A stretch of DNA of 64,000 nt from Polytrichum commune (GCA_950295325.1 OX485803.1:70261554-70325553); one strand, 5' to 3'; shown: positions 44,545 through 58,800, counted from the first letter of the stretch. Numbers and translations are program-made. Notes: generated from the sequence alone by a model not told the origin.

Positions 44545-45790
44545 TATATATTGTCACATGTGTAATAATGTCGCTTACCCTATTTTGAGGCATATGCTAG
44601 ATTACACCAATAACCAACAACTTCATCATTGATGTCACCTCTATGGTTGTCACACTTGTGGCAACCAAAGTGCACATTAGTATTAGCATGGATGTGTGAT
44701 GATTATAGAAAATTAGTATATCACGTGACAAAGTCAACATTACAATAATAGGAATTATAATTACAATGATGATAAGGTCATGTGTGCGAGCATGTCATTT
44801 CAATTCTTCGATGGTTTATTTTCATGTCAAAACTCGTGATCTTATGGGTCCAAGGAAACATGAGAATAAGGAGACTTAGATTGAGAACATGATTATATTC
44901 CTTGTGGTTTTGGGATCTAAGAGAAGGAGTGCCATTAACTTGGAAGTTGATATTACAAGCTTAAAGTGGACTACCAAGAGACAACACTTCAAGTAGAGGG
45001 TAAGTTAGATTGTTTGAATGCATGTGGGACTCACGCCCAACACCTTCAAGGTGGACTTCACCAAGGTACATGGGTATTAAATGGTTACTTCTTCCAACTA
45101 GTCCACTTGTCCTAGGATATGAACACACACAATTAGTACAACATGGCTAGCAAATCGAGACCGTAGCCATCACCGACTTTCTGCATAGTTTTTAGAGCTC
45201 ATGCGAATATCGTATTCATTATCGAATTGAAGATTTTTGTGTTTGTTAAATGGTCATATAAACCCCCCCTCCCCCCATTATGTTGACTATTGAGCCTAGT
45301 CTAATGGTTAAACTCATCATTATTCTTTGGGTATCTATTCTCGTAGCCACACCAAAATCACAAACCACTCAAATATAGGTGTCCCAATAAGAAAAGTGAT
45401 TGTAGCAGGGTTTCTACCTTGAGGTGTCACTTACCTCATTTTGAAGTGAATTATTCTAGTAGGTTATATTGATGATTAATAGCTTATAGGTTATCATAGG
45501 TGTCAACTTATGGCACTTGCTAGCGTTCAAGTGCACTTACTAATATCTTGGCATGAGTATGTTCAATATTGTTATGAGGCACATGCCTATGTCACATGAT
45601 GGTTTGCAAGTTGACTAAAATGCACACAACTGATAAGTCTTTTGCCATAATTTAGCATGCTCAAGAATATGTTCCTCTTCAATAATAAAATGTACATGCA
45701 TGACACTTGTCATCAATAAACTCAAAATAATCTTCCCCTTGCATACTAAAACACAACACTATGATCTAAAGTACCCCATGCTGTTGCTCT
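44545..45790 (+). repeat. Two copies of a locally amplified repeat family
   Basis: The copies at about 44545-44700 (partial) and 45420-45790 share CCTATTTTGAGG-like, ACAACTTCA..AT, GTGTCACCT-like and TTATGAGGCACATGCCTATG words with 51585-51965. In inverse orientation they share them with 48345-48640 and 50580-50850. Five copies within 7.5 kb suggest local spread or segmental duplication. No ends or proteins are recognised. Confidence 0.5.
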
Positions 45791-48344
45791 AAATGTCATA
45801 ATGAAAATACATTTTCACTAAAAGGATTACTCAATAAGGCTGACATATGAAATCATATTGGCAATTAGTGGGCGTGACACTTTGAGACCTCTAGGCAACT
45901 AGTTTAGGCTATTTGCAAATAGTTCACACAACATTCAATACTACAAACAGTGTAATTGTAAATGTATGCCCACTTGATTAAAATTTTAGTCGACTAGGAT
46001 TAAATGGGAGATCGAGCTTTCCAATGGCTCGACATGATTTCCTTTCCACCTTAAGATTTCATGTCATATGATAGCCTTCGTCTTTTCAATTAACACCTTG
46101 TGACCTTCATGGGTACGTTTGAGGGGCATTGTAAATCCAAGTTTTCTTAAGTACCCTAACCTCTGCTTCTTGACCTTACCTTAATTGGTCATGTATCTTT
46201 ATTACTTGAGTATCTTCTTCCCTAATATGATAAAGTGTTTGTGAGCATCAAATTTGATCTCCATTTGTGTAAGGTGAGTGATTAAGTTTCCAAGTGATCC
46301 GGATATTGGTATACTTAGGCATCCAAGTTTGACTTCCGCATGTCTAAAGTATTTAAGTTGCTCAAGTGATTTATTTCCAAATTGTCCACCTTCGAATTTC
46401 AAGTCCAAGTAATTCTCAAGTTTTTATGTTGATTATTGTTTTCGAGTAATCCTCAAGTTTCTAAGTTCTGAACGAAGAACTTAAGTAGCTAAGATCCCGA
46501 GCCCTTCAACGAGTCTCGGGCTCTTTGCGTTCCTCAATTTTCTTCAAACTCCCGAAGTGATTTAACCCCTAAACACTCAAGCCTTCACATTTCATTTTCA
46601 AGCACCTTTAGTACTAGTGTTAAGAATTTATGTTATGTAGCAAAACGAATTATAATGTTATCTTTCAACTGTACCGATGTGAACAAAACCATCATGTGTT
46701 CATGTAGTGAAATTGTAAGTCAATAAGACCACATTCGCTAGGTCATATTGGCATGTGATCATGGTCTTCATCTAGGGGGGCATCTAGAGAAAACCTTGAT
46801 TTTTTTTCTTTTCGTTTCATGACCATTTCGGTCATGCCACAAATTTTAGAAAGTTGGCAACTTTGCCATAATAGGTTAAGTGAATGAATTATGAGTTACT
46901 CCCAAAAATTTAGGTTTTTTTGAAAAACTAGATGAAGTCCATCACCCTCAAGTTGGAGGGCCCCATGAGGTCATTTTGTGAAAGTTCCCCTTTTTCATGG
47001 AGCAAGCAACATGTGCACTAAGTTTTTTTCCAAATTCATTTGGTCATGTTGTGCACAACTGTCACCTTGTCCTAAGGATTTTAAAAAATAAAAAATAAAA
47101 AATAAAACCATCCAAATTGGGCATCATATGTGAAAGATATTGGATCCTGAATTTGTCTCCTGCATTTGAGCAACACATGGAATTGCCCCCCCCCCCAAAA
47201 AAAAAACAATGCCAACCTAATAAAAAATCCTACACGCTTCATTTTTTTTAAATGTTATTTTGACCCTAATGAATCGCAAATTCAATGGCGACCCATTTTG
47301 AGTTGCTTGAGCATTTAAAAGTTAAGTACTTCTGAAAGTTTATCTAAGAATCTCAAATACCTAAGTTCTTATAATTTTTTTCATAAAGAATCAAGTAATC
47401 AAGTAATCAAGTTCGTCAATCTCTTCAAAAAGCCTCGAGTAAAAGTTCAAATATCTCATCCAAGGTACAAAGGTATCATTGTAACATTACGTGTGTTACG
47501 TTGTTTACGATATTTAGTACATGCCTTTAATGTACGGAAGGATTATTGTTCTTGGCCCTAGGTGGATCGTAGTACTTTGTTCCTTTGGGTCTCGTTTTGT
47601 ATCATCGTGTGTATCATCCCATCCTTGTGGCATAAATTATGTCATACATTGTCTCCTAGATTCATATCCAATTGAGTCATAACTTATATTATTAGACCAA
47701 AGTCATAGACTTAATTACTTGCAACATAAATGAGAAGCCTACACTCGTTAGCATCTTAAGGAACAACATGGGCATGAATAAACTCACGGCATGGAGATCG
47801 TAAAATCTCAATACCAAACAATGTTAAATGTCGTAACTATATCATTTTTACAAATTTTCCGATCGTCATGGCTTCTAAAGAATATTATGATAAGACTGGT
47901 ATAACTCAATAGGCATTGGTGCATGAAGTTGGAGTATATCAAGCTTAAATTCTAATTACCTATGCAACCGGATCATTATTTACTTAACATATTGGTCATT
48001 ATGATGTTCCATATGAATTTCTGGTCATAATTTTGGAATAACCACCTTTGTTCAACATGCACCAAATTATATGTTCATGCATGCGATATGGCTAGGTCTA
48101 GAATGTAATGTGAACTGCATGAAGTTATGTAATGAAGGGCGTAAACTAGATGACTAGAGGCCTCAAAGTTTCAAGTATGCTAATTGATAATATCATAATG
48201 ATACCGTTCAACATCATGATATTAAGTAATTTTATTACGTGAGAAATAATTTACATGATTTATGATGATATCTAGCGTAGCACAATGGGATCCTTGAGAT
48301 GAAAGTTTTCAAGTGGTTTAGTTTGCGAAGGGATTAATATATTG
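45791..48344. other. AT-rich intergenic stretch
   Basis: No gene. It holds A-rich simple sequence (AAAAAAT repeated, 47072-47106), a C/A homopolymer junction (47187-47207), and many AAGT/CAAGT words between 46200 and 47460 without a clear repeat unit. Confidence 0.45.
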
Positions 48345-48640
48345 TTGAGCATAGTATTGGCAACACTTGTCATGTGTTTACATTTTAGTATGTAAGAGGA
48401 AGATATTTTTGAGCACACTAATCTCCAATGTCATTTGTGTATGCTTTAGTCAACTTGTAGACCAATGTATTGTAGGCATACACCTCATAACATTATAATT
48501 GAGCATCATCATGCCAAGTTGTTAGTAAGCACAATTGAACGCCAAGTGTCATGAGGTAACACTGATGATGAAGGTGGTGGTCATTAGAGTAACCTAGCAT
48601 GCACCTCAAAATAGGGTACTAAGTCAAACTATAGATAAAT
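48345..48640 (-). repeat. Inverted copy of the local repeat family
   Basis: Inverse of the words listed for 45420-45790, including CATACACCTCATAACATTAT and CACCTCAAAATAGGGTA. Confidence 0.5.
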
Positions 48641-48765
48641 TCATGTGTGCCTTATGTGGTCACTCTTCTTAGTTGGATGCAAAATGTCAATCGTGACTCG
48701 GCATTGAATGGCCATTGGGCACAAGTTGGATTTGCTAATTAATTCGCATTGGATCATTTAATATC

Positions 48766-49060
48766 TTGACTTGTAAGTTGTATTTAAGTGGCAGATTACA
48801 ATGGCTAGGTGGGGCTTCAAAAATGAATGCCAAAAAGACGCAAACCGATATTGTAACCCTTAGAATTACAATATTCACTAGGCTTGATAGTCCACATAAT
48901 TGGGGGACCTATATGACCACTCACATTATGACCACAATAAAAATGATCATTTTGACGATAATTAAATATTCATATGAACTCCCAAAATCATGAGGAAAGC
49001 AACAGTTATGGCCTACACTTGGAACTTTTGCTAGGCATTTTGTACTAATCGCATGTTTCA
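48766..49060 (+). repeat. Dispersed repeat, partners at 21370 and 36830
   Basis: Shares CATAATTGG.GG, ATTCATATGA.CTCC.AAA and ATGAGGAAAG with the copy at 36830-37052. Confidence 0.5.
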
Positions 49061-50579
49061 TAACGTAGAAGTGGGCTAGTCAAGAAAAAGAAAAACCATT
49101 GAAGATACTAGAAGTAGAGGAATTTAGGTTACCTTCAACTTATGTGTAAGACTAAATGTCTTATGAATGAATCCACACTTTATCCCATGACCATGAAAGA
49201 TTGATATGTTCTTTGTGTGTAACGAAACTTGACACTTTAATATGCTTGCTGCCAACTTCGGACATGCCATAGGGTTTAGGGGCCCGTGGAGTGGACTCTT
49301 CATTGGATACTTAAATGACGTGCTTGGGTCACTGCAAAATTAAACCCCTTATGTATGGGAACTTAAATGTATGGAGAAAAACAAGTATATACGTATTATT
49401 GGTTGGCTAGAAAATGGATTCATGTATTTATACTGAGCTTTTGAAGTGAATGTGATAAATGCCTCCACTACATAATATACAAGATGTAAATCATCACTTA
49501 AATTTTATCACATAAAAATCCACTTTCATTTTTCAAAGAGAAAGTCAATGAACAAATTCCATCCATAGCATGTAACTCAATTACTAGACCAAACAAATGA
49601 AGACTAAAGCACAATAAGTTAGCCACAATATGGAGAGCTCAAAGGATCCCATGAGTTGTCCAAGAGCCTCCAACTTGTAAAAACCTAGAAATCAAGTGCA
49701 AGCCCTAACAAAAATGGACATGGTAGTCATGGAGGACTTTATCATACAGTCATAACAATGGATGAAAACATGAATTGGATGAAACAAACACATCTCTTGT
49801 CAATTTTTTCTTTAAACCTTAAGGCCCCCTTTTGTACATCTACACTTACATTACAAGAATGAATACCCTTTGGAGATGTATGCACTAGGGAAAAAAAAAA
49901 AAAAACCTCTTCCTTACATATATTATGTATGCTAGTGTCTCAAATAATACCCCTTCTTACACTCGCGTTAGTTTGTGGGTGGTATGAAGAGTCCACCCCT
50001 TGGGTTTAGGGCTTAGGGTTTACACATTTTCAAAAAAATAATATAAATATGCAAGATTGCAATTTTGCTTCATGAAACAATAAAGAAAGCATATTTATGT
50101 CATGAGAACCTATAAGGCTCAAGTTTGGGAGTTGGATGGGTGAGAGGTATGCTCATACAATATGTGACAATTCCTTCTCCACCAAAAATTATAAAGGCCC
50201 AATGTATGAAGGGGTGGTTTGGTCCCCATGGTTCTTGGAGTTGGACTCTAGCAGACATTGTAAACCCACGCTTAATCATTTCAATTTCTACATTTGTAAT
50301 TTACTATATATAGTAAAATGTGCAATCAAGTCGCCCACGCTAATTTATTGACATTAACACTATGTTGAACATACATTACCTGCAATTATAACTATTATTT
50401 CATGGCTATAGAAGCAAAGAAACAAAGTTATAAAATTTTGTGATATGCTTTTGACCTGAGGCAACGTGCATGGGTGAACATGCAATTGTTCGCAAAGGCA
50501 ATTGTAATTGCACATATGTATAAGTGTACTTAGCTCTTGATGAGGGGTTCTCTACTTAGTCCTTGATTAGCATGTCTTT
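49061..50579. other. Intergenic stretch
   Basis: No gene. An A-run (49889-49904) and a short GGGTTTAGGGCTTAGGGTTT (50002-50021) are present. The latter is only about three telomere-like units and is not a telomere. Confidence 0.4.
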
Positions 50580-50850
50580 GGGATACTTGATATGGAAGTA
50601 AATTTGTGTTCTAGTATGCATTCAACATAGTTACAATGGCAGAATGGCATGTGTTTACATTATAGTACATTATGTAACAGGAAGATTATTTTGAGCACAC
50701 TAATGCCAAGTGCTATTTGCGTATGCTTAAAGTAGTCGATACCATGTACTAGAGCATTGTGTAGCATAATAACACACCTCATAATGTTTTCAAACATAGT
50801 CATGACAAGATATTAGCAGTTAGATACCAGGTATTAAAATATCTTCATAT
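50580..50850 (-). repeat. Inverted copy of the local repeat family
   Basis: Shares GGCATGTGTTTACAT, GAGCACACTAAT and ACACCTCATAATG with the copy at 48345-48640. Confidence 0.5.
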
Positions 50851-51256
50851 ATAAGTACATATAAGTTGGCATAGTCATGCCCAAATATCATGCCTAGATA
50901 ACGTAGGTGAGAATAAATACCATAGATTGTATAGTGCGAAGGAGAATTCCTAACGAATAAGGTTGTCCTCACGTTAATAATATAATAGAGCCCACATTCA
51001 ATGTCGTGAAAGATAATTAATGTGGGCCACGCTAACTTTAACCCACAATAGATAATAAATTGGCATAAGTCTTATAGTGAGACGTACTATGAGCCTTCGA
51101 TTCACTACTGTGTGGCCCACAATATACATACACCATAACCGCATTCTTTTAATGTACCATCACAAAAGCTTATTGATACAACGACATATATCAATCTATA
51201 TGGCCACTAGAATAAGAGGACATCTATAATTTATGGCAGAGTAGTACCAGTGTCCA

Positions 51257-51525
51257 GGGCGATTTCCGGGCATAGTTTGGGTCTAGATTCTAGTGTTTCC
51301 AATAATATGAAGCGGTTCCATGTTGACATCTTTCCATTTTCTTTATTAAATGGAGGATATATTCCTTACAGTTTATGTGAATTGAGAGGTAAATTACTGA
51401 TCGTTTTAGAGGAATCTATAGAATATACCCCCATTTAATAAAGGAAACCCGTAGGATGTCAACATGGAACCAGTTGGACTTGCAAACATTAGGATCTCAA
51501 CCGATTATGCCCAAAGATCTCCCCC
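51257..51525. repeat. Complete foldback element (~270 bp, little loop)
   Basis: The first and second halves are inverse along nearly their whole length. GGTTCCATGTTGACATC (left) pairs with GATGTCAACATGGAACC (right), and CTTTATTAAATGG with CCATTTAATAAAG. The transcript would be a long, imperfect hairpin. It is the intact version of the arms at 6590-7022 and 23530-23785. Confidence 0.8.
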
Positions 51526-51584
51526 AATCACTGCTTGGACTACACCATTTATGGTATTTAGTGTTGATTGCGTACTATTGTCAC

Positions 51585-51965
51585 GAACCCTATTTTGAGG
51601 TGTGTCCTTGGTTAGATTGACGATTAACAACTTCACCATAAGTGTCACCTCATGACACTCGGTGTTCAAGTGCGCTCACTAATTATCTTGGCGTGAACAC
51701 GACATTCAATAGTGTTATGAGGTGCATGCCTATGTTACACAATGGTCTACAAGCTGACTAAATTATACACAAATGTTACTTATCATTAGCGCGCTGAAGA
51801 AATATCTTCCTCTTGCATATTAAACTTGAAACACATGACACTTGCCATTAATTAGTACGCTGAAGAAATATCTTCCTCTTGCATGTGAAAATTTAAACAC
51901 ATTACACTTGCCATTAGTATGTTGAAGAAATATCTTCCTCTTGCATACTAAAACACAAGACTATC
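51585..51965 (+). repeat. Local repeat family copy with an internal triplication
   Basis: The copy ends with three direct units starting at 51793, 51859 and 51921. Each contains TGAAGAAATATCTTCCTCTT, spaced 66 and 62 bp. ACACTTGCCATTA follows the first two. Confidence 0.75.
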
Positions 51966-51985
51966 ATCTACTCGCTATGGGGACT

Positions 51986-54900
51986 ATTTGTCAGGGTATG
52001 CATAAAGATATTGCCAATGTTTTCTAAAGATGGAATATTTGTGCATGGCATTATTGCACATGGATTAGGTGTGGAAATGACCATGACATATGAGGTAACT
52101 ACTTATTTTGTACATAGTGAATGTGTTTTACTAAGGTGTGATCTATTTTTTGTAGGAATCGCCCCCCCCCCCCTTGAAACTTGTCTTCACTAAAGATGAA
52201 GAGGAGATGGATGCCAAAGAGATCAAGGCAAATTGTAGTGGCCTTCACCAAGATGAATGGTTGAATATTGTTTTGTTGTTTGTCAATGAACATGGAAATG
52301 AAGTAGGTAGACGTATTTGTAGAAACTCCAACCCACTTGATTGTATTGATGAACGTGCACTTGGGGATGAAGACATAGGAGTTCTTACATGGTGGAGGGA
52401 ATGATGGATATGAGGGCAACTTTCTCTCTAAGCCGTTGGTCCATATCTTGTGCTTTTCATGGTGGGTGTAGTTTCCTCCAACACCAATTGGTCAATGTCA
52501 TTAGGTTGCGGGGGCATACTAGGTTGCAAGCACATTGACAAAGAGAAGAAAAACAAAAATACAACACTACCAAAATACCTAAGCAACACCATATACCCCT
52601 CCAAAAAAAATACACATTTTAGATCTGGATTCTATATGCCAACTCTTCACCATCGAATGTTGTAACCGGGAGTGTCTAAGGTATTTTCCTAGGGAGGAGG
52701 TACTTGCATTACACTCCTAGGATGAGACATAGAAAACACATTTGTACATAGGTTTTTGGTTTGGGTCTCGATTAATAAAACCACATAGGAAGACTAAATA
52801 AGTGTAAGATTGAACTCTAAGTGTCACTATAAGGTTAATTGATAGGTCACAATGACTTAGAAATGAAATTGGAGCACCAAACTTATGTAAAACCTTGAAT
52901 TTTAAGGAATTAAAAGATTAAGGAGGGGATTATTAGAGTCACTCAGTGCTGTACATGCAATTGCATAGTCTCTCCCTTACAACCAACCATAATCCAATAG
53001 TCATGACTTGCCTTACCATAAGTTTTTTTTCATTGTAGGAAGTCACAGCTCATCAATAGTCCTTTTGAGTAACCAATAACCACATTTAATGAGGGTCAAG
53101 GGCACGTTGACATGAACACTAGTCTCATCTTAATAGATTGATAATTATGTGGATCACGAAATTGAATAATGACGACCTTGCGGGTCACAACGTTCATGAA
53201 TTTATCTTAGATTTAATAAGGCATTGGGACCATTGTCCTTACTTAGATCGATTGAAGGACAATGATTGTAAGTCGCCAGGGACTATAGGCCATCACATGC
53301 TAGTATCCATATTCATGCCATGGTTCCTTTAACCTTCATTTTAATTTAATTTTAATGATTTAATTTAATTTTTTACATAATTCTTCAATCTCTCAACATG
53401 AGTAATATCTATCTTTACGATTTTGTGGAAGCTATTTCCAACTATAGAAAATATATCCTCTTCCTTTTAAACTTTTATATCACTTCAAGAATTCTCTACT
53501 TTATAAGGCTTAATTAACATACAAAAAAATATTGCAAAAGGCTATAGTCTAGTTAAGGGGTCATAAGCGTCTCGTCTACCGGGTCCCTTAACATGCCATA
53601 GTCTCGTGAGTCCAACAATTATCTAGTAACTATTTGATGACATTCAAATATGTCCATGCTAAGGCTCTCCTTTATACTTGCACTTGGGAAACCTGCCTTT
53701 GTTATGGGATAACTCCACCTATTCACGCTTAGCAGGGGCTTAGTTCACTTTTGGGGACCTGGCTCTTTGTCTACTCAGCCTATCGTTTTGGTTCTAGATT
53801 ATGGACCTCATTGAAACTCTAAGCATGAGACATTTTCGCATGACAACGGTCCAAATTGAGACTATTCCTCACCCTCACTCTTTAATTCAGAAAGGGGATC
53901 ACTTTATGGACTTCCGCTAAAAGACCATAGTCTTGACCGAAAGTAAAATCCAATCTCGTTTCTTTCTCCCTATGACAATGTACAATACACTCCCACATTC
54001 ACAAATATTGACTTGTTAATTTTGACAATGCTCGATCTTCAAATTACATACAACTGGAACTCACCCCCAAATCTTGTAATTTAGACAAGGATACTTGAAC
54101 GCATGTGATTGATTTCCACTCTCTTCCCGAGAGTTTGTACATTGTTAAACAAAATATTCTAAGTCAATGGTCACAACCCTCTGGAAGTTGTAAAGGGTAA
54201 TTCCATAGGGGTATTGCCTTACGCGATAAGGTACATAATTCTTTGTGCAAGACCATTCACTTTCTCGAGGCTATCTGCTTGATCCACACATATCTTATCA
54301 ATTTTACTTTGGTGAACTTCATACCCTCCGTGGAGTTGCCAGTTCACTTTGGAGTTATAACATGCTTCCATTATGTAAAGCAAGACTATGGACCAACCAT
54401 TCGGATCAAACACAAGAATGTTTCCAAGCTTGGCTCTGTCGTGTAAATACCGATCGTGTGTCACTGCAGCTCGAGTACCAACCACCACTAACAAACAACA
54501 CTAAAAACGGCCGTCAACGCCGCATACCGTGATAGCTCGTTCACATGAACCAAGATCCACACTTTCAAGTTCACTCGGACCATGGACATAAGCATTTGAG
54601 TATTAGCAACCCTAAGAGCATATAGTCTTGTCTTTACACTACATACCTGAAACCAGAGTGGTAGGGGGAAGATTATTATCTGGACGATTTTAGATGCATC
54701 CATTCAAACCTCTCATATTCCTCCATTAGTCAGGTGATCTCATCACACACTGTTTAATCCAACAAGGCTATAGTCTTAACACAAAGATTCCCACCCTGAT
54801 CACATCATCAAGACTATGGCACCGAAACAACGTGATACAAACGTTCACTTTCCTCTCAAGCACACAAATATGTAACTTTCCTGAGACAATTGTTACAATC

Positions 54901-56035
54901 ACATGAAGATTACACACAACACCTTTGATCAATCAGGGCTTCTCACCCCAAAACATTAAATTATAGATAATGGTCTTTCACAAAGATCTATTCTTAAAAC
55001 AACCTCTCTTTTCCCGAAAGGGCTTTTTTCCAATCTAATCTTCTTAAGGTTTTTTTGACTGTCCTTGTCTATCGCCTCATAGAGTCTATAGCCGAACAAC
55101 AAATTCTAAGGGTTGCACCTGTCTATAGCCATATCCGTATATTCATCACACATTTTCCACATGTCTATGATATATTTACCCTTCACATCTCTCACCAATG
55201 GTCAGCATAGTCATGTTTAACCAAACTAACGGTCTTTTTGGCTTAGAAGTTGCTAATGTTAGTGTTTTTCACTAAATTAAACTTTTGAATGAAGATCTAA
55301 ACCCTGAAATCACCAAAAATTTAAAATTAAACTAATCTGACCAAAAAATTGAACTACAACATTCATGTCCATGGTGAACTTCATGAAGGTCCTGGAGAAA
55401 GGGGAACTTCATGTCACCTTGTGTAGGCGTGACATATGCCTTTGTGCGTGGTGTAGAATTTTTGTAGTGTCCAAATCATTGTTTTGTAGGAACCGTTCCG
55501 AGTTCATTGTAGGTGTGCGCCCAAGAGATCATGAGAATTTGAACATGCCACCTTGCAAGCCACTGCTACTTTTAACAACCTTCTGCAAGATTATCTCAAA
55601 AATCGCGCACTCTCCCCAATAGTCAACGTGTCATGGAGACAATGCTCCTTTATGGCACAAAGTGGAAGTATATTTTGGCTACAATCAACCAAGTAAGGAT
55701 TGTGTTTCTTAAAATATATTTACTTTTGTTGTGGGTGTATCAAGCATGTTTCCAATCGATCCACCTTATCTATGTAGGGTATTTTATAGGACAACGCCAT
55801 TAACAATGGATAATGCATTGACCATTTGTATTAGTTGTGTATTCATAATCATGAGTTTTATTGTTTATGCAAGGTGAATGAGAGGTGCAAGCTTAAACTC
55901 ATCTTCCTTTCTAAACTTAGTGATATTTGGCAAACATTTTTCAAACAATATGTGATGAAAAAAACAAACGACAATTTTGCTCGGTTTGGAAAATGTGATT
56001 TTCTTTAGGCTATTATTTCAACTCAAATGCGTGGA
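51986..56035. other. Intergenic stretch with one protein-like frame
   Basis: Frame 52174-52404 reads acidic, protein-like sequence (for example SGLHQDEWLNIVLLFVNEHG then NSNPLDCIDERALGDEDIGV) directly after a C-run. It has no ATG at its start and stops after 76 codons. It could be a relic exon, and I do not recognise it. Around 52935-53000 a 60-70-bp piece matches the LTR-like repeats at 7.8 and 60 kb. From 53.5 to 54.8 kb, CTATAGTCT/CCATAGTC words recur without a clear unit. The 85-codon frame at 55365-55622 has no motif. Confidence 0.35.
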
Positions 56036-56039
56036 TCTG

Positions 56040-57790
56040 TAGCCCACATCGGTTCCTCAAAACAACTACAAAAACATCTTACCCAACAAGACACAATACA
56101 AAATGCTTACTGGTGCATGAGGTCAACACCATGAAGTAGTTTCTATCATTCATGACAAAATGGACCACAAAAATACTACTTCTTTTTGTTTTGCTTCCAA
56201 GAACAAGTACACCTACATGTTTACAAAGTTGCCTTTGTTTGTGACAGGCATGATTGCACATGGCCATGGAGATGAGAGTTATGCTCTTATTCTCTAGATT
56301 TGCAACCAGGAGATTGCAACCATAGTGTTGGATCATTTGCAAGATTCCTTCGCAATTTGGAAACTCCATTGATTTTGACGAATCAGGTGTTGTTTGATGT
56401 GCCCGATGGTCTCCTCTTTACAAGGGAATACTGCATGGGAAAGGAAAATCTGTGCACGGATTGAAAACCACACAAAGTTATTCCATACCTACTGTGCCAC
56501 TTCCACCCTTTTTTTTTTTATGTTTAGTTGGATAATCGTTGGAAGGTTAACAAATGCAAATTCATCAAAGCTTTTTAGTCTATGTTAGTAGCAAAAGGGA
56601 TATTTAGAGAGTTTTTGTATCTTACTTTCTGATTGGTCATACCCACGATGATATAGATGCATCATTCGGGAGATGGAACATGGATTTGTGTGAGAATGAC
56701 TACTCCTCCATGATCTCGTTGTTGATGAAATCAGGTATGGTGAAAGAGGAGGTGGCCACCATTCCACTCATGATCAAAGAGCTTCCAGCCTAGAAGGCCT
56801 TTGTTGAGCCTTTTTTGCCAAGTGGGAATGACATTTTGTTTTGATGTAATAGAACCCAACAATTCAAATTCTTTATTTGGAATGACATTTGGCCAATAAT
56901 GCAATATAAACTAATGAGCAACGTCACGGAGTGGCTTCCAAATAAAGACATGCTCATGTGAAAAGAAAACATCAAAGGCAGACCATCATTACCGGAGGAT
57001 GACCATGTTCCTGCTAGACCTCGCAAAATGAGAAAATTAAAGGACATTTTAATGGTCTCAAAGGATTCATTGATCATTTTCAATAAAATTGCAACCATAA
57101 TAGTGTTGGAGAATATGGTAGGGCACATGGCTCGCCCATCACATATTGGACTAATGTGAAAGAAAAATTGTCTACACCTCTCTCGGATCTCTGGATAGAG
57201 GAAATGTGCTTGCAAGAAAGATTCTGTCCCAAATCTCCAGTTTAGGCCATTTCAAACACTCCACTTCTTCAACCAGTGAGCTTTCAGAGGATCATGGAGT
57301 TGAATCGCATTATGTGGGTCCTAGAAACCAATGACTTATGTTGTCATTACACCCTGCCAATGATGTATTCACTGGACATTTTGTGATCCTTCGGTTGTAA
57401 GATCAAGATATTGATTTCCTGATTTGAATATATCGCACTTTAAAACGATTGGAGTACATGCGTGCCAAATTCAGGTGGAGTAATCGTTCCCACTTCCACT
57501 ACTAGAAACGTAGTAGAGAGATATAGTGAATGGGACAACAAAAATGAATTCAAGTGGAAACAACACCTGAAGTATTCATCTCCCGATTGTCAACCTCTTA
57601 ATTGCATATTGGCCACTTGGCCTTTAGGTCCCTGTGATTATGGGAAGTTGCCAAAAATTACAATCCCCGTGAACCAAGTGAAGTTTGCAAAAGATAACCT
57701 CCGGTGTTGTGAGTTGGCGGAAGGACAAATGGATAGTATGCCGAATGCCCCTCCCACGATAGATCATGGCCTTACTTGCGGTCATTAATA
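56040..57790 (+). pseudogene. Decayed transposon-derived gene with GHTHDDID motif, copy 1
   Basis: Protein-like blocks lie in order but in shifting frames. They are IIHDKMDH (about 56149), LPLFVTGMIAHGHGDESYAL (about 56230-56290), LDNRWKVNKCKFIKAF (56528), then after frame breaks LVIPTMI/IGHTHDDIDASFGRW (about 56632-56676), MQYKLMSNVTEWLPN (56899), RPRKMRKLKDIL (57017), STTRNVVERYSEWDNKNEFK (57489), and IPVNQVKFAKDNLRCCELAE (57664). I recall this order from large plant and protist transposon-derived proteins whose nuclease-like region carries GHTHEDID (I believe Pfam DUF7869). The name is unverified. At least six stops or frameshifts make it non-functional. Divergence suggests an old insertion. 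No terminal repeats were seen. Confidence 0.65.
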
Positions 57791-58800
57791 CTAATGGGCA
57801 CCAAGTTGTTTATTTCTACTGAATCAACTGAAATATTGTCCATTGATGCTTCTCCATGTCCCAAATCCCAACTTAGAATATAATCATTCATTAGTGTGGT
57901 CACAATGTAGTCTCGATAGACTTGCATATTGTATGTTCTTGGATAGGCTAACAACGTTGTGCAATGCAAGTGACTTGGTGATAATTATAAATGCTTGTAT
58001 GCTCACATGGTGGTATATTACCTTTAGAATTGTTGTCATTTTTAACATACTTAATGCCAACTTTATAGTACATCATATTTTGTTGATTTGACACGTTTGT
58101 TCCATTACGTACATGGAAGATTTTGCAATTGTGTTCACAATAATGAATGTCCTAAGCTTCCTATGTCATGTTCCCAAGTTCCCATTGATACGTTTGCATG
58201 TTCTTGGTGGCAAGATCTTGATGAATTGTTCCCATGTCCCCAATGAGTTGTTCCCAATAATATGTTCCTAATAACACATTCACATGTTCTCTATCTACTA
58301 TCCCTTAGGTTGTGTACATATGTTTGTAATGGTGTTCCCATGTTTCCAATAGTATATGATTCTCACTAAATTACCTTATTTTGGAACTCCCAAAAATTTT
58401 GAAAATTTTAATATAGGGTGTATGGTTATTAGTTTTTTGTGTTTTTCTATATTGTTGCTTTCCTATCGATGGCAATGTTGATAGAGATAGCCGTCAACAT
58501 AAATGGCTAACTTCCATCACATCATGGATTTAAAAAAAAAGAAGAAGATGTATGGGACAACTATTTTATTTTGAATGACATCTATACAAGAAAGTAAACT
58601 TCGTTAAAGATATTATAATGCAACGGACAACGTTTGGTCTTTGTTGTTTTGTCTTCAATATTCTTGATGTGGTGCTCACAAGTGAATGACACTATGACCT
58701 TGGGTTCTGTATGTCAATCTATAATCAACGAGAGGAATAATACATATTCCAAGAACGTGGATGTGAGAATAGTCAGTTCCAATTTTGTTGAAATTCATTT
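57791..58800. other. Intergenic stretch with TGTTCCCA-rich low-complexity patch
   Basis: From about 58160 to 58350 the words TGTTCCCA, TGTTCCTA and CCAAT recur irregularly. Otherwise there is no gene or repeat boundary. Confidence 0.4.

Noticed and set aside
50002-50021. Telomere-like GGGTTTAGGG word
   Set aside because: Only about three units, imperfect, in the middle of intergenic DNA. Not a telomere or a clear interstitial array.
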